Assembly: GCA_021205045.1 (NCBI GenBank)
Contig: JAJPYH010000098.1
Coordinates: forward strand, 1,282-17,469
Source: Lachnospiraceae bacterium
GTDB taxonomy: Bacteria > Bacillota > Clostridia > Lachnospirales > Lachnospiraceae
Direction: 5' to 3'
DNA: 16,188 nucleotides
The position numbers and the translations under genes are program-made. Below are positions 6,423-14,147 of this stretch, piece by piece. Position 1 is the stretch's first letter. Every line of letters starts with the position of its first letter. The notes beneath the pieces were generated by a model, which was not told where the DNA came from, did no database searches, and saw only the letters and a program-made list of their open reading frames with translations.

Positions 6423-7424
6423 ATGAAGATCGTTTTTATGGGAACGCCGGATTTTGCGGCCCACTGCCTGAAGATGCTACTGGAAGCCGGCCATGAGGTG
6501 ACGGCAGTTTACACCCAGCCGGACCGCCCCAGGGGAAGGGGCCGGGAAGTTCAGATGTCTGCGGTGAAGGTACTGGCCCTTCACTATGGCCTGCCCGTAT
6601 ATCAGCCGGAGAGAATCCGCGCCAAAGAGGCGATGGAAGAGCTTGAAAAATTATCGGCGGATGTGTTTGTGGTGGCCGCCTTCGGGCAGATCTTATCCCA
6701 GGAGATTCTGGATATGCCCAGGTACGGCTGCATCAATGTCCATGCCTCTCTTTTGCCTCAGTACAGGGGCGCCGCACCCATCCAGTGGGCGGTGATCAAC
6801 GGCGATGAGTACAGCGGTGTGACCATCCAGCAGATGAATGCGGGAGTGGATACCGGCGATATTTTATATACGAAGCAATATCGGTTAAAAGAGGACGAGA
6901 CCGGCGACAGCCTGTTTGAGGCATTGACAGAGCTTGGAGGACAGGCCGTTGTGGAGGCTCTTTCCTTCCTGGAGCAGGGCAAACTCACCCCTCAGCCTCA
7001 GGACGAGGAGAAAGCCACCTATGCGGGAAAATTAAATAAGGAAATGGGCCGTCTGGATTTCACAAAACCGGCCCCGGAGCTGGAACGGCTGGTGCGGGGA
7101 CTCAATTCCTGGCCCGGCGCCTATACCTTCCTGGGAGAGAAACAGCTGAAAATATGGAAGACTCAGGCGGTGGCGGATTTATTGAAGATGCCGCAGGCAG
7201 TCCGTGAAAAAACGGGAGCGGAAACATTGACGGCTTCTGTGAACGAATCAGAGATTGCACCCGGCACCATCATCACCCGGGACAGCGAGAGCATCACCGT
7301 TGCCTGCGGCACGGGCTCTCTGAGAATCCTGGAGGTACAGCCTGCCGGAAAGAAACGCATGAGCGTGAAGGATTTTCTGCTGGGATATGGAAAGCTGGCA
7401 CAGCCGGGAATGAGGCTTGGCTGA
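6423..7424 (+). CDS. fmt: Methionyl-tRNA formyltransferase
   Basis: A 333-residue enzyme that formylates Met-tRNAfMet with 10-formyl-tetrahydrofolate for translation initiation. N-terminal MKIVFMGTPDFAAHCL is classic; the catalytic triad Asn105, His107, Asp143 lies in GCINVHASLLPQYRG and GVDTGDIL. The C-terminal OB-fold tRNA-binding domain starts near LNSWPGAYTFLGEKQLKI and carries about 30 extra residues after KTQAVADLLKMPQAVR, making the protein a little longer than typical (~310). GAGGAAG at 6407-6413, inside the end of def, serves as ribosome binding site. The 3' end of the gene forms the first unit of a decayed tandem repeat. In many Clostridia a zinc metallopeptidase gene lies between fmt and rsmB; here it is absent. 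Confidence 0.97.
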   Translation: MKIVFMGTPDFAAHCLKMLLEAGHEVTAVYTQPDRPRGRGREVQMSAVKVLALHYGLPVYQPERIRAKEAMEELEKLSADVFVVAAFGQILSQEILDMPRYGCINVHASLLPQYRGAAPIQWAVINGDEYSGVTIQQMNAGVDTGDILYTKQYRLKEDETGDSLFEALTELGGQAVVEALSFLEQGKLTPQPQDEEKATYAGKLNKEMGRLDFTKPAPELERLVRGLNSWPGAYTFLGEKQLKIWKTQAVADLLKMPQAVREKTGAETLTASVNESEIAPGTIITRDSESITVACGTGSLRILEVQPAGKKRMSVKDFLLGYGKLAQPGMRLG

Positions 7425-7517
7425 GAGAGAGACTTGAAAAGCCGTACAGCCCGAAATAAGGCATGACTGAGAGAGGATGGCTTTGCCGGTACAGCGGAAA
7501 ATGAGGCTTGGTTAAAA
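7400..7517. repeat. Decayed ~45 bp tandem repeat at the fmt-rsmB junction
   Basis: Three imperfect units start at ACAGC 7400, 7446 and 7491 (periods 46 and 45). Unit 1 is the end of fmt (ATGAGGCTTGGCTGAGAGAG); unit 2 reads ATAAGGCATGACTGAGAGAG; unit 3 ATGAGGCTTGGTTAA, ending just before the rsmB start. Units 1 and 2 also end alike (AAGCCGT and TGCCGGT). Unit 3 places the only GAGG (7503-7506) ahead of rsmB. Confidence 0.7.
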
Positions 7518-7518
7518 A

Positions 7519-8943
7519 ATGTCAAATGCAGTAAACACCAGGGAACTGGCAGTGGAGCTTCTGATGTCCATGGAAAAAGACGAAGGCTTTTCCAGCGATC
7601 TGATCAGAGGCACTTTAAATAAATACGATTACCTGGATCGAAGAGACAAGGCGTTTTTGAAGCGCCTGGCGGAAGGCTGCCTGGAAAAGCAGCTTTACCT
7701 GGATTTTATTTTAAATCAGTATTCCAATACGCCTGTGAAAAAAATGAAGCCCTTCATCCGGGCTCTGCTTCGCAGCAGCCTTTATCAGATTCTGTTCATG
7801 GAGCAGGTGCCGGATCGGGCGGTGGTGAATGAAGCCGTAAAACTGGCGGGCAAAAGAGGTTTTGTCAATCTGAAGGGGTTTGTCAACGGCGTGCTGCGCA
7901 AAACTGCGTCCGCGAAGGAAGATGGAACCCTTCCCGCACCGTCCACAGAAAATCTGACAGAATTCTGGTCCGTCACCCATTCCATTCCGGCCTGGCTTAT
8001 AGAGAAATGGAGACAGGAGCTGGTCGATGAGACAACGTTAAAAATGCTGGACGCCTTTGAAAAGCCCCAGCCCGTGACCATTCGGCTCCGGGAATTTATG
8101 AGCGAAACAGAGCGACAGGAGCTTCTCTCACAGATGGAAGAGCAGGGTGCGGAGATCACACCTCACCCCTACCTGCCCTACGCTTACTGCCTGACCCGCT
8201 TAGAAGGCGTCCACCACCTCCCCGGCTATTCTCAGGGACTTTTCGCGGTGCAGGACGCCAGCAGCATGCTCTGCGTAGAGGCCGCCAATATCCATCCGGG
8301 CGATTTCATACTGGATGTGTGCGCCGCCCCCGGAGGAAAAGCCTGCCTTGCCGCCGACAAAACCGGTCCGGAGGGCAAAGTGCTGGCCAGAGATGTCTCC
8401 GACATCAAACTTTCCGCCGTGGAAGAAAACGCCGGCCGTCTCCAGCTTGACAATCTCAATGTCCAGCTCTGGGACGCCGCCGTTTTCGACAAGACCATGG
8501 AAGAAAAGGCCGATGCAGTCCTTGCCGACCTGCCCTGCTCCGGCTTAGGGATTCTTGGCAAAAAACAGGACATTCGCTACCATGTAACCCCGGAAAGCCT
8601 CCAGGAGCTTCAACAGCTCCAGCGCCAGATCCTGGCCGCTGCCGTCCGGTATGTAAAACCCGGCGGCACCCTCATTTACAGCACCTGCACCATCGATCCC
8701 CTGGAAAATGAGGACAACCGCACTTACATCATTGAAGAGCTGGGCCTGCATCCGGAGAGCATTACAGAATCCCTCCCAGAATCCCTGCGCCGGGAATCTG
8801 CGAAGGATGGCTACATTCAGCTAATCCCCGGCCAAGATAACTGCGACGGCTTCTTCATCAGCCGTTTCAGGAAACCTGTAAATCAGAGTGCCAGAGTGAC
8901 TTTGCAGAATCCTGACTTACATAACAGCGGGTCAGAGCGGTGA
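7519..8943 (+). CDS. rsmB: 16S rRNA (cytosine-967-C5)-methyltransferase RsmB
   Basis: A 474-residue protein with an N-terminal NusB-like RNA-binding domain (about 5-135; RELAVELLMSMEKDEGFSSD) and a C-terminal SAM methyltransferase. SAM-binding DVCAAPGGK is at 266-274. The two cysteines of the RNA m5C family are present: C340 in DLPCSG and C390 in YSTCT. It methylates 16S rRNA in the small subunit. The last ~25 residues (after FFISRFRKP) are a polar tail outside the fold. The only ribosome-binding-like sequence is GAGG at 7503-7506, 12 bases upstream, within a repeat; the start is therefore weakly supported, but MSNAVNTRELAVELL fits the family. From about 8.1 kb the coding strand becomes strongly C-rich, unlike fmt or prkC. 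Confidence 0.95.
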   Translation: MSNAVNTRELAVELLMSMEKDEGFSSDLIRGTLNKYDYLDRRDKAFLKRLAEGCLEKQLYLDFILNQYSNTPVKKMKPFIRALLRSSLYQILFMEQVPDRAVVNEAVKLAGKRGFVNLKGFVNGVLRKTASAKEDGTLPAPSTENLTEFWSVTHSIPAWLIEKWRQELVDETTLKMLDAFEKPQPVTIRLREFMSETERQELLSQMEEQGAEITPHPYLPYAYCLTRLEGVHHLPGYSQGLFAVQDASSMLCVEAANIHPGDFILDVCAAPGGKACLAADKTGPEGKVLARDVSDIKLSAVEENAGRLQLDNLNVQLWDAAVFDKTMEEKADAVLADLPCSGLGILGKKQDIRYHVTPESLQELQQLQRQILAAAVRYVKPGGTLIYSTCTIDPLENEDNRTYIIEELGLHPESITESLPESLRRESAKDGYIQLIPGQDNCDGFFISRFRKPVNQSARVTLQNPDLHNSGSER

Positions 8944-8979
8944 ATGGAATCTTGCCGGATTTTACCTTGCATTAACGCA

Positions 8980-9052
8980 GGCGAAAGCATTGAAAAAAGA
9001 TAAGGCGACGTCAGACATCGTGTGGAGCCGTTCTTTTTTCAATGCTTTCGCC
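8980..9052. repeat. Perfect 21 bp inverted repeat (long hairpin) before rlmN
   Basis: Positions 8980-9000 are the exact reverse complement of 9032-9052, with a 31-base loop. Each arm runs from GGCGAAAGC at the outer end to an A6 (left) or T6 (right) tract at the loop end. The apical part (A tract, GGC 9004-9006, GCC 9027-9029, T tract) resembles an intrinsic terminator, possibly in both directions. The outer GC-containing part makes it longer than usual terminators. Confidence 0.85.
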
Positions 9053-9053
9053 G

Positions 9054-9094
9054 GAAACGAAGAAGACAGAAACGAAGAAGACAGAAACGAAGAA
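9054..9094 (+). repeat. 15 bp purine-rich tandem repeat in the rlmN leader
   Basis: GAAACGAAGAAGACA occurs at 9054-9068 and 9069-9083 without a mismatch, then an 11-base partial copy at 9084-9094. It fills the space between the long hairpin and the rlmN start codon (9100). No AGGAGG-type site is present, so ribosomes probably rely on this A/G tract. Confidence 0.9.
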
Positions 9095-9099
9095 AATAA

Positions 9100-10182
9100 A
9101 TGAAACAAGACCTGAAAAGCCTCCCCCTGGACGAGCTGACCGCGGCCCTTGCCGCCCTCGCCCAGCCCCCCTACCGCGCCAGACAACTATACCAATGGAT
9201 GCACCGGAAACTGGCTCCCTCCTATGACGCCATGTCCAACATCCCCAACTCCCTCAAAGCGCTCCTGAAGAAAAATTTTGAGTACACCAGCCTGCAGCAG
9301 CAGCTGGTTCAGGAATCCAGGATCGACGGCACCAGAAAATATCTTTTTTCCCTGGCGGATGACAACTGCAACGAAAGCGTCTGGCGAAGATATCATCAAC
9401 GAAACAGCGTCTGCGTCTCCTCTCAGGTGGGCTGCCGCATGGGCTGCAGGTTCTGCGCCTCCACCCTGGACGGCCTGAACAGAAACCTTCTTGCCGGAGA
9501 AATGCTGGATCAGATCTACGCCATCACCAGACAGACCGGCGAACGGGTCAGCAACGTGGTGATCATGGGTTCCGGCGAACCACTGGATAATTATGACAAC
9601 GTGACCAGATTCATCCGCATGCTCTCCGATGAGCACGGACTGCATATCAGCCAGCGCAACATCACACTCTCCACCTGCGGCCTGGCGCCCCGGATCAGAC
9701 GTCTTGCCGATGAAGGACTGCAGATTACCCTGGCCCTCTCTCTGCACGCACCTACGGATGAGAAGAGAAAACGCCTGATGCCTGTGGCTTACCGCTATTC
9801 CCTGGAGGAAGTGCTGGACGCCTGCGGATATTATTTTGAAAAAACAGGCAGACGAGTAACCTTTGAATATTCCCTGGTCAGAGGAGTCAATGACAATAAG
9901 GAAGAGGCTCATCAGCTGATCCGGCTGCTGAAAAGCCATAACTGCCAGGGCTGTCACGTAAACCTGATCCCGGTGAACCCCATTGAAGAGAGGGATTATC
10001 AGGGAACAGAACCGGGAAAAGTAAAAGCTTTTCAAAATTTGCTTGACCAAAACGGGATAAATGCTACAATCAGAAGAGAAATGGGCCGCGACATTGACGG
10101 AGCCTGCGGTCAGCTGAGGAGAAGACAGCTGAAAGAGAACGCGGGAAAGAACCCGGCATCGGCGGAACCCGCAGACAGTTGA
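9100..10182 (+). CDS. rlmN: 23S rRNA/tRNA adenine-C2 methyltransferase RlmN (radical SAM)
   Basis: A 360-residue radical-SAM enzyme that methylates C2 of A2503 in 23S rRNA and A37 of some tRNAs. The [4Fe-4S] cysteines are C112, C116, C119 in GCRMGCRFC. The two cysteines used in the ping-pong methyl transfer are both present: C105 (SVCVSS, seven before the cluster) and C336 (DGACGQL). GSGEP (157-161) and LALSLHAP (211-218) are family landmarks. The start is fixed: an in-frame TAA at 9097-9099 abuts ATG 9100, and MKQDLKSLPLDELTAAL matches the family N-terminus. About 20 residues follow the fold. Its leader carries an unusual purine repeat and no canonical ribosome binding site. The 5' two-thirds is strongly C-rich on the coding strand. 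Confidence 0.97.
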   Translation: MKQDLKSLPLDELTAALAALAQPPYRARQLYQWMHRKLAPSYDAMSNIPNSLKALLKKNFEYTSLQQQLVQESRIDGTRKYLFSLADDNCNESVWRRYHQRNSVCVSSQVGCRMGCRFCASTLDGLNRNLLAGEMLDQIYAITRQTGERVSNVVIMGSGEPLDNYDNVTRFIRMLSDEHGLHISQRNITLSTCGLAPRIRRLADEGLQITLALSLHAPTDEKRKRLMPVAYRYSLEEVLDACGYYFEKTGRRVTFEYSLVRGVNDNKEEAHQLIRLLKSHNCQGCHVNLIPVNPIEERDYQGTEPGKVKAFQNLLDQNGINATIRREMGRDIDGACGQLRRRQLKENAGKNPASAEPADS

Positions 10183-10207
10183 AAGAACGAAAAGGAGTAC
10201 CTGACAT

Positions 10208-10963
10208 ATGTTAGAAGTCTGTTACGTTTCTGACGTGGGCAGAAAAAGAACGATTAATCAGGACAGTGTCTATATAACTACATCCCCCCTGGGCGCGCTA
10301 CCCAACCTGCTGCTTTTAGCGGACGGCATGGGCGGCCATAAGGCGGGAGACTATGCTTCCAGGAAAGCGATCGAGATCATTACCAGTGAGATTCCCGACG
10401 CGGAAGAGACGGATCCCGTGCAGATTCTGACCAGAGTGATAGAAACCGCCAATACAAGGCTTTACGATAAATCTGTGAGCGATATCAATTACAGCGGCAT
10501 GGGTACCACCCTGGTAGCGGCCTGCTGTATGGGCGACAAGCTGATTGTGGCCAATATCGGGGACAGCAGACTCTACCTGATCCGGGAGAATACCATGGTG
10601 CAGGTCACCAGGGATCATTCCTACGTGGCGGAGATGATCCGCAGCGGCACCATCAACCGGGATCAGGCCAAAAACCATCCCAAAAAGAACTACATTACCC
10701 GGGCTGTGGGCGCTTTTCCCAAAACCACCGCGGACTTTTTTTACGTGGATGTTCTGCCGGAGGATATCATCCTGATCTGCTCCGACGGCCTGACCAACAT
10801 GCTCGAGGATGAGCAGATTTTATCTGTGGTCTATCAGGAAAAGTCCATGCAGGAGGCATGCAGCCGACTGGTGCAGAACGCCAATGAAAACGGCGGGGCA
10901 GACAATATTTCCGTGATCTTGGCCCGACCTTTGACAGAAAAGGAGGACAGGCACGATGATTAA
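10208..10963 (+). CDS. stp: PP2C-type protein phosphatase Stp/PrpC
   Basis: A 251-residue metal-dependent phosphatase that removes phosphate from Ser/Thr, opposing the kinase encoded next. Motifs: SDVGRKRTINQD (8-19), the metal-binding DGMGG (39-43), GMGTTLVAA (98-106), ANIGDSRLYL (115-124), D193 in CSDGLTNML and D232 in GGADNIS. No membrane segment, so it acts in the cytoplasm. AAGGAG at 10194-10197 region lies 10 bases before the ATG. Its stop overlaps the kinase start by 8 bases, giving coupled production of the antagonistic pair, a standard arrangement in Gram-positive bacteria. Confidence 0.97.
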   Translation: MLEVCYVSDVGRKRTINQDSVYITTSPLGALPNLLLLADGMGGHKAGDYASRKAIEIITSEIPDAEETDPVQILTRVIETANTRLYDKSVSDINYSGMGTTLVAACCMGDKLIVANIGDSRLYLIRENTMVQVTRDHSYVAEMIRSGTINRDQAKNHPKKNYITRAVGAFPKTTADFFYVDVLPEDIILICSDGLTNMLEDEQILSVVYQEKSMQEACSRLVQNANENGGADNISVILARPLTEKEDRHDD

Positions 10964-13067
10964 AATGGGAATGCTGTTGGGCGGCCGCTATGAAATTCTG
11001 GAAAAAATAGGCACCGGCGGTATGAGCGACGTCTATAAAGCCATGGATCAGAAGCTCAATCGAAACGTGGCTGTCAAGGTGCTGAAACAGGAATTTTCCG
11101 AGAACGCCAATTTTGTGTCCAAATTTCTGGTGGAGGCCCAGGCCGCTGCGGGACTGATGCACCCTAATATTGTCAATGTGTACGATGTGGGGGAGGAGGA
11201 TGACATCCACTATATCGTGATGGAACTGGTGGAGGGCATCACTCTCAAAAAATATATCGAAAAAAAGGCGAGACTTTCCTATAAAGAGGCTGTCAGCATC
11301 GCCATCCAGGTGGCCATGGGAATCGAGGCGGCTCACAATAACCACATTATCCACAGGGATATTAAACCGCAGAATATTATTATTTCCAGGGAAGGAAAGG
11401 TGAAGGTGACGGATTTCGGCATTGCCAAGGCGGCCACCTCCAACACAGTCACCTCCAACGTCATGGGAAGCGTACATTATACCTCCCCGGAGCAGGCCAG
11501 GGGCGGATACAGCGATGAGAAGAGCGATGTCTATTCTCTTGGCATTACCCTGTTTGAGATGCTCACGGGAAGGGTTCCCTTTGACGGAGATACCACCGTG
11601 GCCATCGCCATCAAGCACATTCAGGAACCCATGCCAAGTCCCAGGGAATATGTGGAGGAAATACCCGTCAGTGTAGAGCAGATTGTCTTAAAGTGCTGTC
11701 AGAAGACCGTGGACCGCAGATATCAGTCCATGGGAGAGTTGATTGATGATTTAAAACAGGCTCTGGTTCACCCGGATGAGGATTTCGTACAGGTGGTGGA
11801 TCCGGACGAAACCGGCGCCACCAGACTGGCGGAGGAACCGGTGTACGAAGAGGAGGATGAATACGAGGAGGAAGAGGAGAGCATTGGCTTCCGCACAAGC
11901 TCCATGGGCCACACCGGCACTATGAAGCTGCGCACCGGAAGAGTTCCCGAGGAGCTCCTGGAACAGGAAGAGCTGGAAGAGGAGGAGAATAATAAGACCG
12001 AAAAGGTGACCATCGTTCTGATTGTCATCGTCGGCCTGATTATTCTGATTCTGATTGTTTTCATGATCTTTAAGATCATGGGCTTCTTTGACGGCACAGC
12101 CAACGGGATTCTGGGCAATACTGTGACGGAAGAGAGCCAGGAGGAAGCGGCCGATGTGACCATGATTGCTGTGGCGGGGGAGGATGAGGATACCGTAACC
12201 GCCAGACTCAGGGCACTGGGGCTTGAGGTGTCAAAGCAATATGAGGAATCGGATTCTGTCAGCGCCGGAATTGTGATCAGCGCGGATGTGTCTGTGGGAG
12301 CCATCCTGAAGGAAGGAGACACCGTGACGCTGACCATCAGCGCGGGCAAGGAGGGAGTGGTCATTGAGGATGTGACCGGCCTGTCCATGGACGAGGCGGT
12401 GGCCTTGCTCCAGCAGCAGGGCTTTACCGTGTCCACCTCGGAGGGCTACAGTGACACTGTGGAAAAGGGCTATGTGATCAGCCAGAACCCGGAGGGCGGA
12501 CAGACGGTGTCCAAGGGTTCCGCGGTGACCATCAGGGTCAGCGCCGGTTCGGACGATTCCACCGTGCGGGTTCCCAACCTGATCGGTCTGCCCCTGGGCA
12601 ACTGTGAGGAGGAGCTGGCGGCTGTGGGGCTTTTGCTTGGCACAGTCAGCGAGGTCTACAGCGATACCGTGGAGGAGGATCTGGTCTGTGAGCAGCAGTA
12701 TGGGGAAGGTTCCTATGTGGAGAGGGGCACTACGGTGAACGTGACGATCAGTCTGGGCGCCACTCCCACTTCCTACAGCTATCAGGCCAGCATTGAAGCT
12801 CCGACAGCGGAGGAGGCTCCCCAGTATGTAAGCGGCGCCACGGTTCAGATCGCGCTGATGTCTGACAGCGGCAAGACACTTTACAGCGCCAGTGTCACCG
12901 AGTTTCCGGTGTATATCAGCATTTCCGGCATTACCTCCGCTTCCGGCAGGATTATTATGACCTACACCTATGATGAAGTGGAGACGGAGGCAACGGAGTC
13001 CAGTGCGGCAGTGACGAAAAAGACGACTGCCAGCTTTGAGAGGGTTGTCACCTTCACGGAGGAATAG
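10956..13067 (+). CDS. prkC: PASTA-domain Ser/Thr protein kinase (PrkC/Stk type)
   Basis: A 703-residue membrane kinase linking cell-wall fragments to phosphorylation. Cytoplasmic kinase (about 11-270): glycine loop GTGGMSDVY (19-27), K41, HRDIKPQN (133-140, catalytic D135), DFG (153-155), threonine-rich activation loop TSNTVTSNV and SPEQA. A linker of about 80 residues is very acidic (EEEDEYEEEEES 298-309; ELLEQEELEEEE) with scattered Thr. One membrane helix at 352-373. Outside: three PASTA-like repeats, about 400-464 (the first lacks the usual VPDVxG opening), 467-531 and 537-600, then about 100 residues (601-703) rich in Ser/Thr/Val, probably a beta domain. AGGAGG at 10941-10946 supports ATG 10956. 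Muropeptide or lipid II sensing is known of the family, not shown here. Confidence 0.96.
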   Translation: MIKMGMLLGGRYEILEKIGTGGMSDVYKAMDQKLNRNVAVKVLKQEFSENANFVSKFLVEAQAAAGLMHPNIVNVYDVGEEDDIHYIVMELVEGITLKKYIEKKARLSYKEAVSIAIQVAMGIEAAHNNHIIHRDIKPQNIIISREGKVKVTDFGIAKAATSNTVTSNVMGSVHYTSPEQARGGYSDEKSDVYSLGITLFEMLTGRVPFDGDTTVAIAIKHIQEPMPSPREYVEEIPVSVEQIVLKCCQKTVDRRYQSMGELIDDLKQALVHPDEDFVQVVDPDETGATRLAEEPVYEEEDEYEEEEESIGFRTSSMGHTGTMKLRTGRVPEELLEQEELEEEENNKTEKVTIVLIVIVGLIILILIVFMIFKIMGFFDGTANGILGNTVTEESQEEAADVTMIAVAGEDEDTVTARLRALGLEVSKQYEESDSVSAGIVISADVSVGAILKEGDTVTLTISAGKEGVVIEDVTGLSMDEAVALLQQQGFTVSTSEGYSDTVEKGYVISQNPEGGQTVSKGSAVTIRVSAGSDDSTVRVPNLIGLPLGNCEEELAAVGLLLGTVSEVYSDTVEEDLVCEQQYGEGSYVERGTTVNVTISLGATPTSYSYQASIEAPTAEEAPQYVSGATVQIALMSDSGKTLYSASVTEFPVYISISGITSASGRIIMTYTYDEVETEATESSAAVTKKTTASFERVVTFTEE

Positions 13068-13168
13068 ATGCAGATGAATCGGAACGGAGGAATAAAGACA
13101 GAACAGTGAGAGCAGGAGAATGAGAGAAGTACGCTGGAAGCTTAAGGAACAGAACAGGGGATTGAACA

Positions 13169-14059
13169 ATGCCGGAGTATAATCAGGGGAAAATCACCCG
13201 GGGCGTAGGCGGCTTTTACTACGTTCATGTACCCTCAAAAGGCGTTTATGAATGCCGCGCCAGGGGCATTTTCCGCAATGACGGCATCAAACCCCTGGTG
13301 GGGGATGATGTCATGATACAGATTCTTTCCGAAAAGGATGGTACTGGCAATCTTACGGAGATTCTGCCGAGGAAAAGCGTTCTTGTACGTCCGGCAGTGG
13401 CCAACGTGGATCAGGCCCTGGTGGTTTTTTCCATGAAAAGCCCTCAGATCAGCTTGAATTTGCTGGACAGAATGCTGATTCACATGGAGCAGCAGCATCT
13501 CCCTGTGACTGTATGCTTCAATAAATCGGACCTGGATGAAGATAACGAGGGCCGGAGGCTTTCGAAGGTGTATCAGGCGGCAGGGTATCCGGTGCTGTGC
13601 GTCAGCGCCGGCACAAATCTGGGAGTGGAGCAGGTATATGCCTGCCTGAAGGGAAAGACTACAGCGGCGGCGGGGCCCAGTGGTGTGGGAAAATCCACCC
13701 TGATCAACCGCCTTCAGGAGAACACCCATATGGAGACCGGAGAGGTCAGCAGGAAGCTTCAGAGGGGCAGACACACCACCAGACATTCTCAGCTCATCCC
13801 CGTGGATGAGGAAAGTTATATTCTGGACACCCCGGGGTTTGGCTCTCTGGAAATGTTTGATCTGGAAAAAGAGAATCTGGCTGATTATTACCGGGAATTT
13901 ATGCCCTTTACAGGGGATTGTAAATTTCAGGGCTGCAGCCATACCCATGAGCCTGTCTGCGGAGTCAAAAAGGCTCTCTCGGAGGGCAAAATCAGCCGGG
14001 AACGCTACCGCACCTACTGTACGCTGTACGAGGAGCTGGCATCACGCAGAAAATACTGA
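13169..14059 (+). CDS. rsgA: Ribosome small-subunit biogenesis GTPase RsgA
   Basis: A 296-residue circularly permuted GTPase that checks late 30S assembly. An N-terminal OB fold (1-70) precedes the permuted motifs: G4 NKSD (118-121) comes before G1 GPSGVGKST (169-177), then the G2 region RHTTRH (201-206) and G3 DTPGFG (220-225). The C-terminal zinc finger has C251, C256, H258 and C264. Length is normal. AGGGG at 13156-13160 lies eight bases before the ATG. About 100 bases separate it from prkC, with no terminator visible, so co-transcription is plausible. In several Clostridia rpe and thiN follow; here ychF does. Confidence 0.97.
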   Translation: MPEYNQGKITRGVGGFYYVHVPSKGVYECRARGIFRNDGIKPLVGDDVMIQILSEKDGTGNLTEILPRKSVLVRPAVANVDQALVVFSMKSPQISLNLLDRMLIHMEQQHLPVTVCFNKSDLDEDNEGRRLSKVYQAAGYPVLCVSAGTNLGVEQVYACLKGKTTAAAGPSGVGKSTLINRLQENTHMETGEVSRKLQRGRHTTRHSQLIPVDEESYILDTPGFGSLEMFDLEKENLADYYREFMPFTGDCKFQGCSHTHEPVCGVKKALSEGKISRERYRTYCTLYEELASRRKY

Positions 14060-14147
14060 GAACGAGAAAAACAGGGAGGATGTCCCGCAGCTGTCTGTCG
14101 GGTGCAGAAGCTCTGTCACTATATATTCAGAAGGAGAACAAAAGTAA

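Noticed and set aside
9042..9227. Plus-strand open frame running through the 15 bp repeat (ETKKT repeats) into rlmN
   Set aside because: The repetitive peptide follows from the DNA repeat being a multiple of three, and the rest is an out-of-frame reading of rlmN. Kept only as a possible influence on rlmN initiation.
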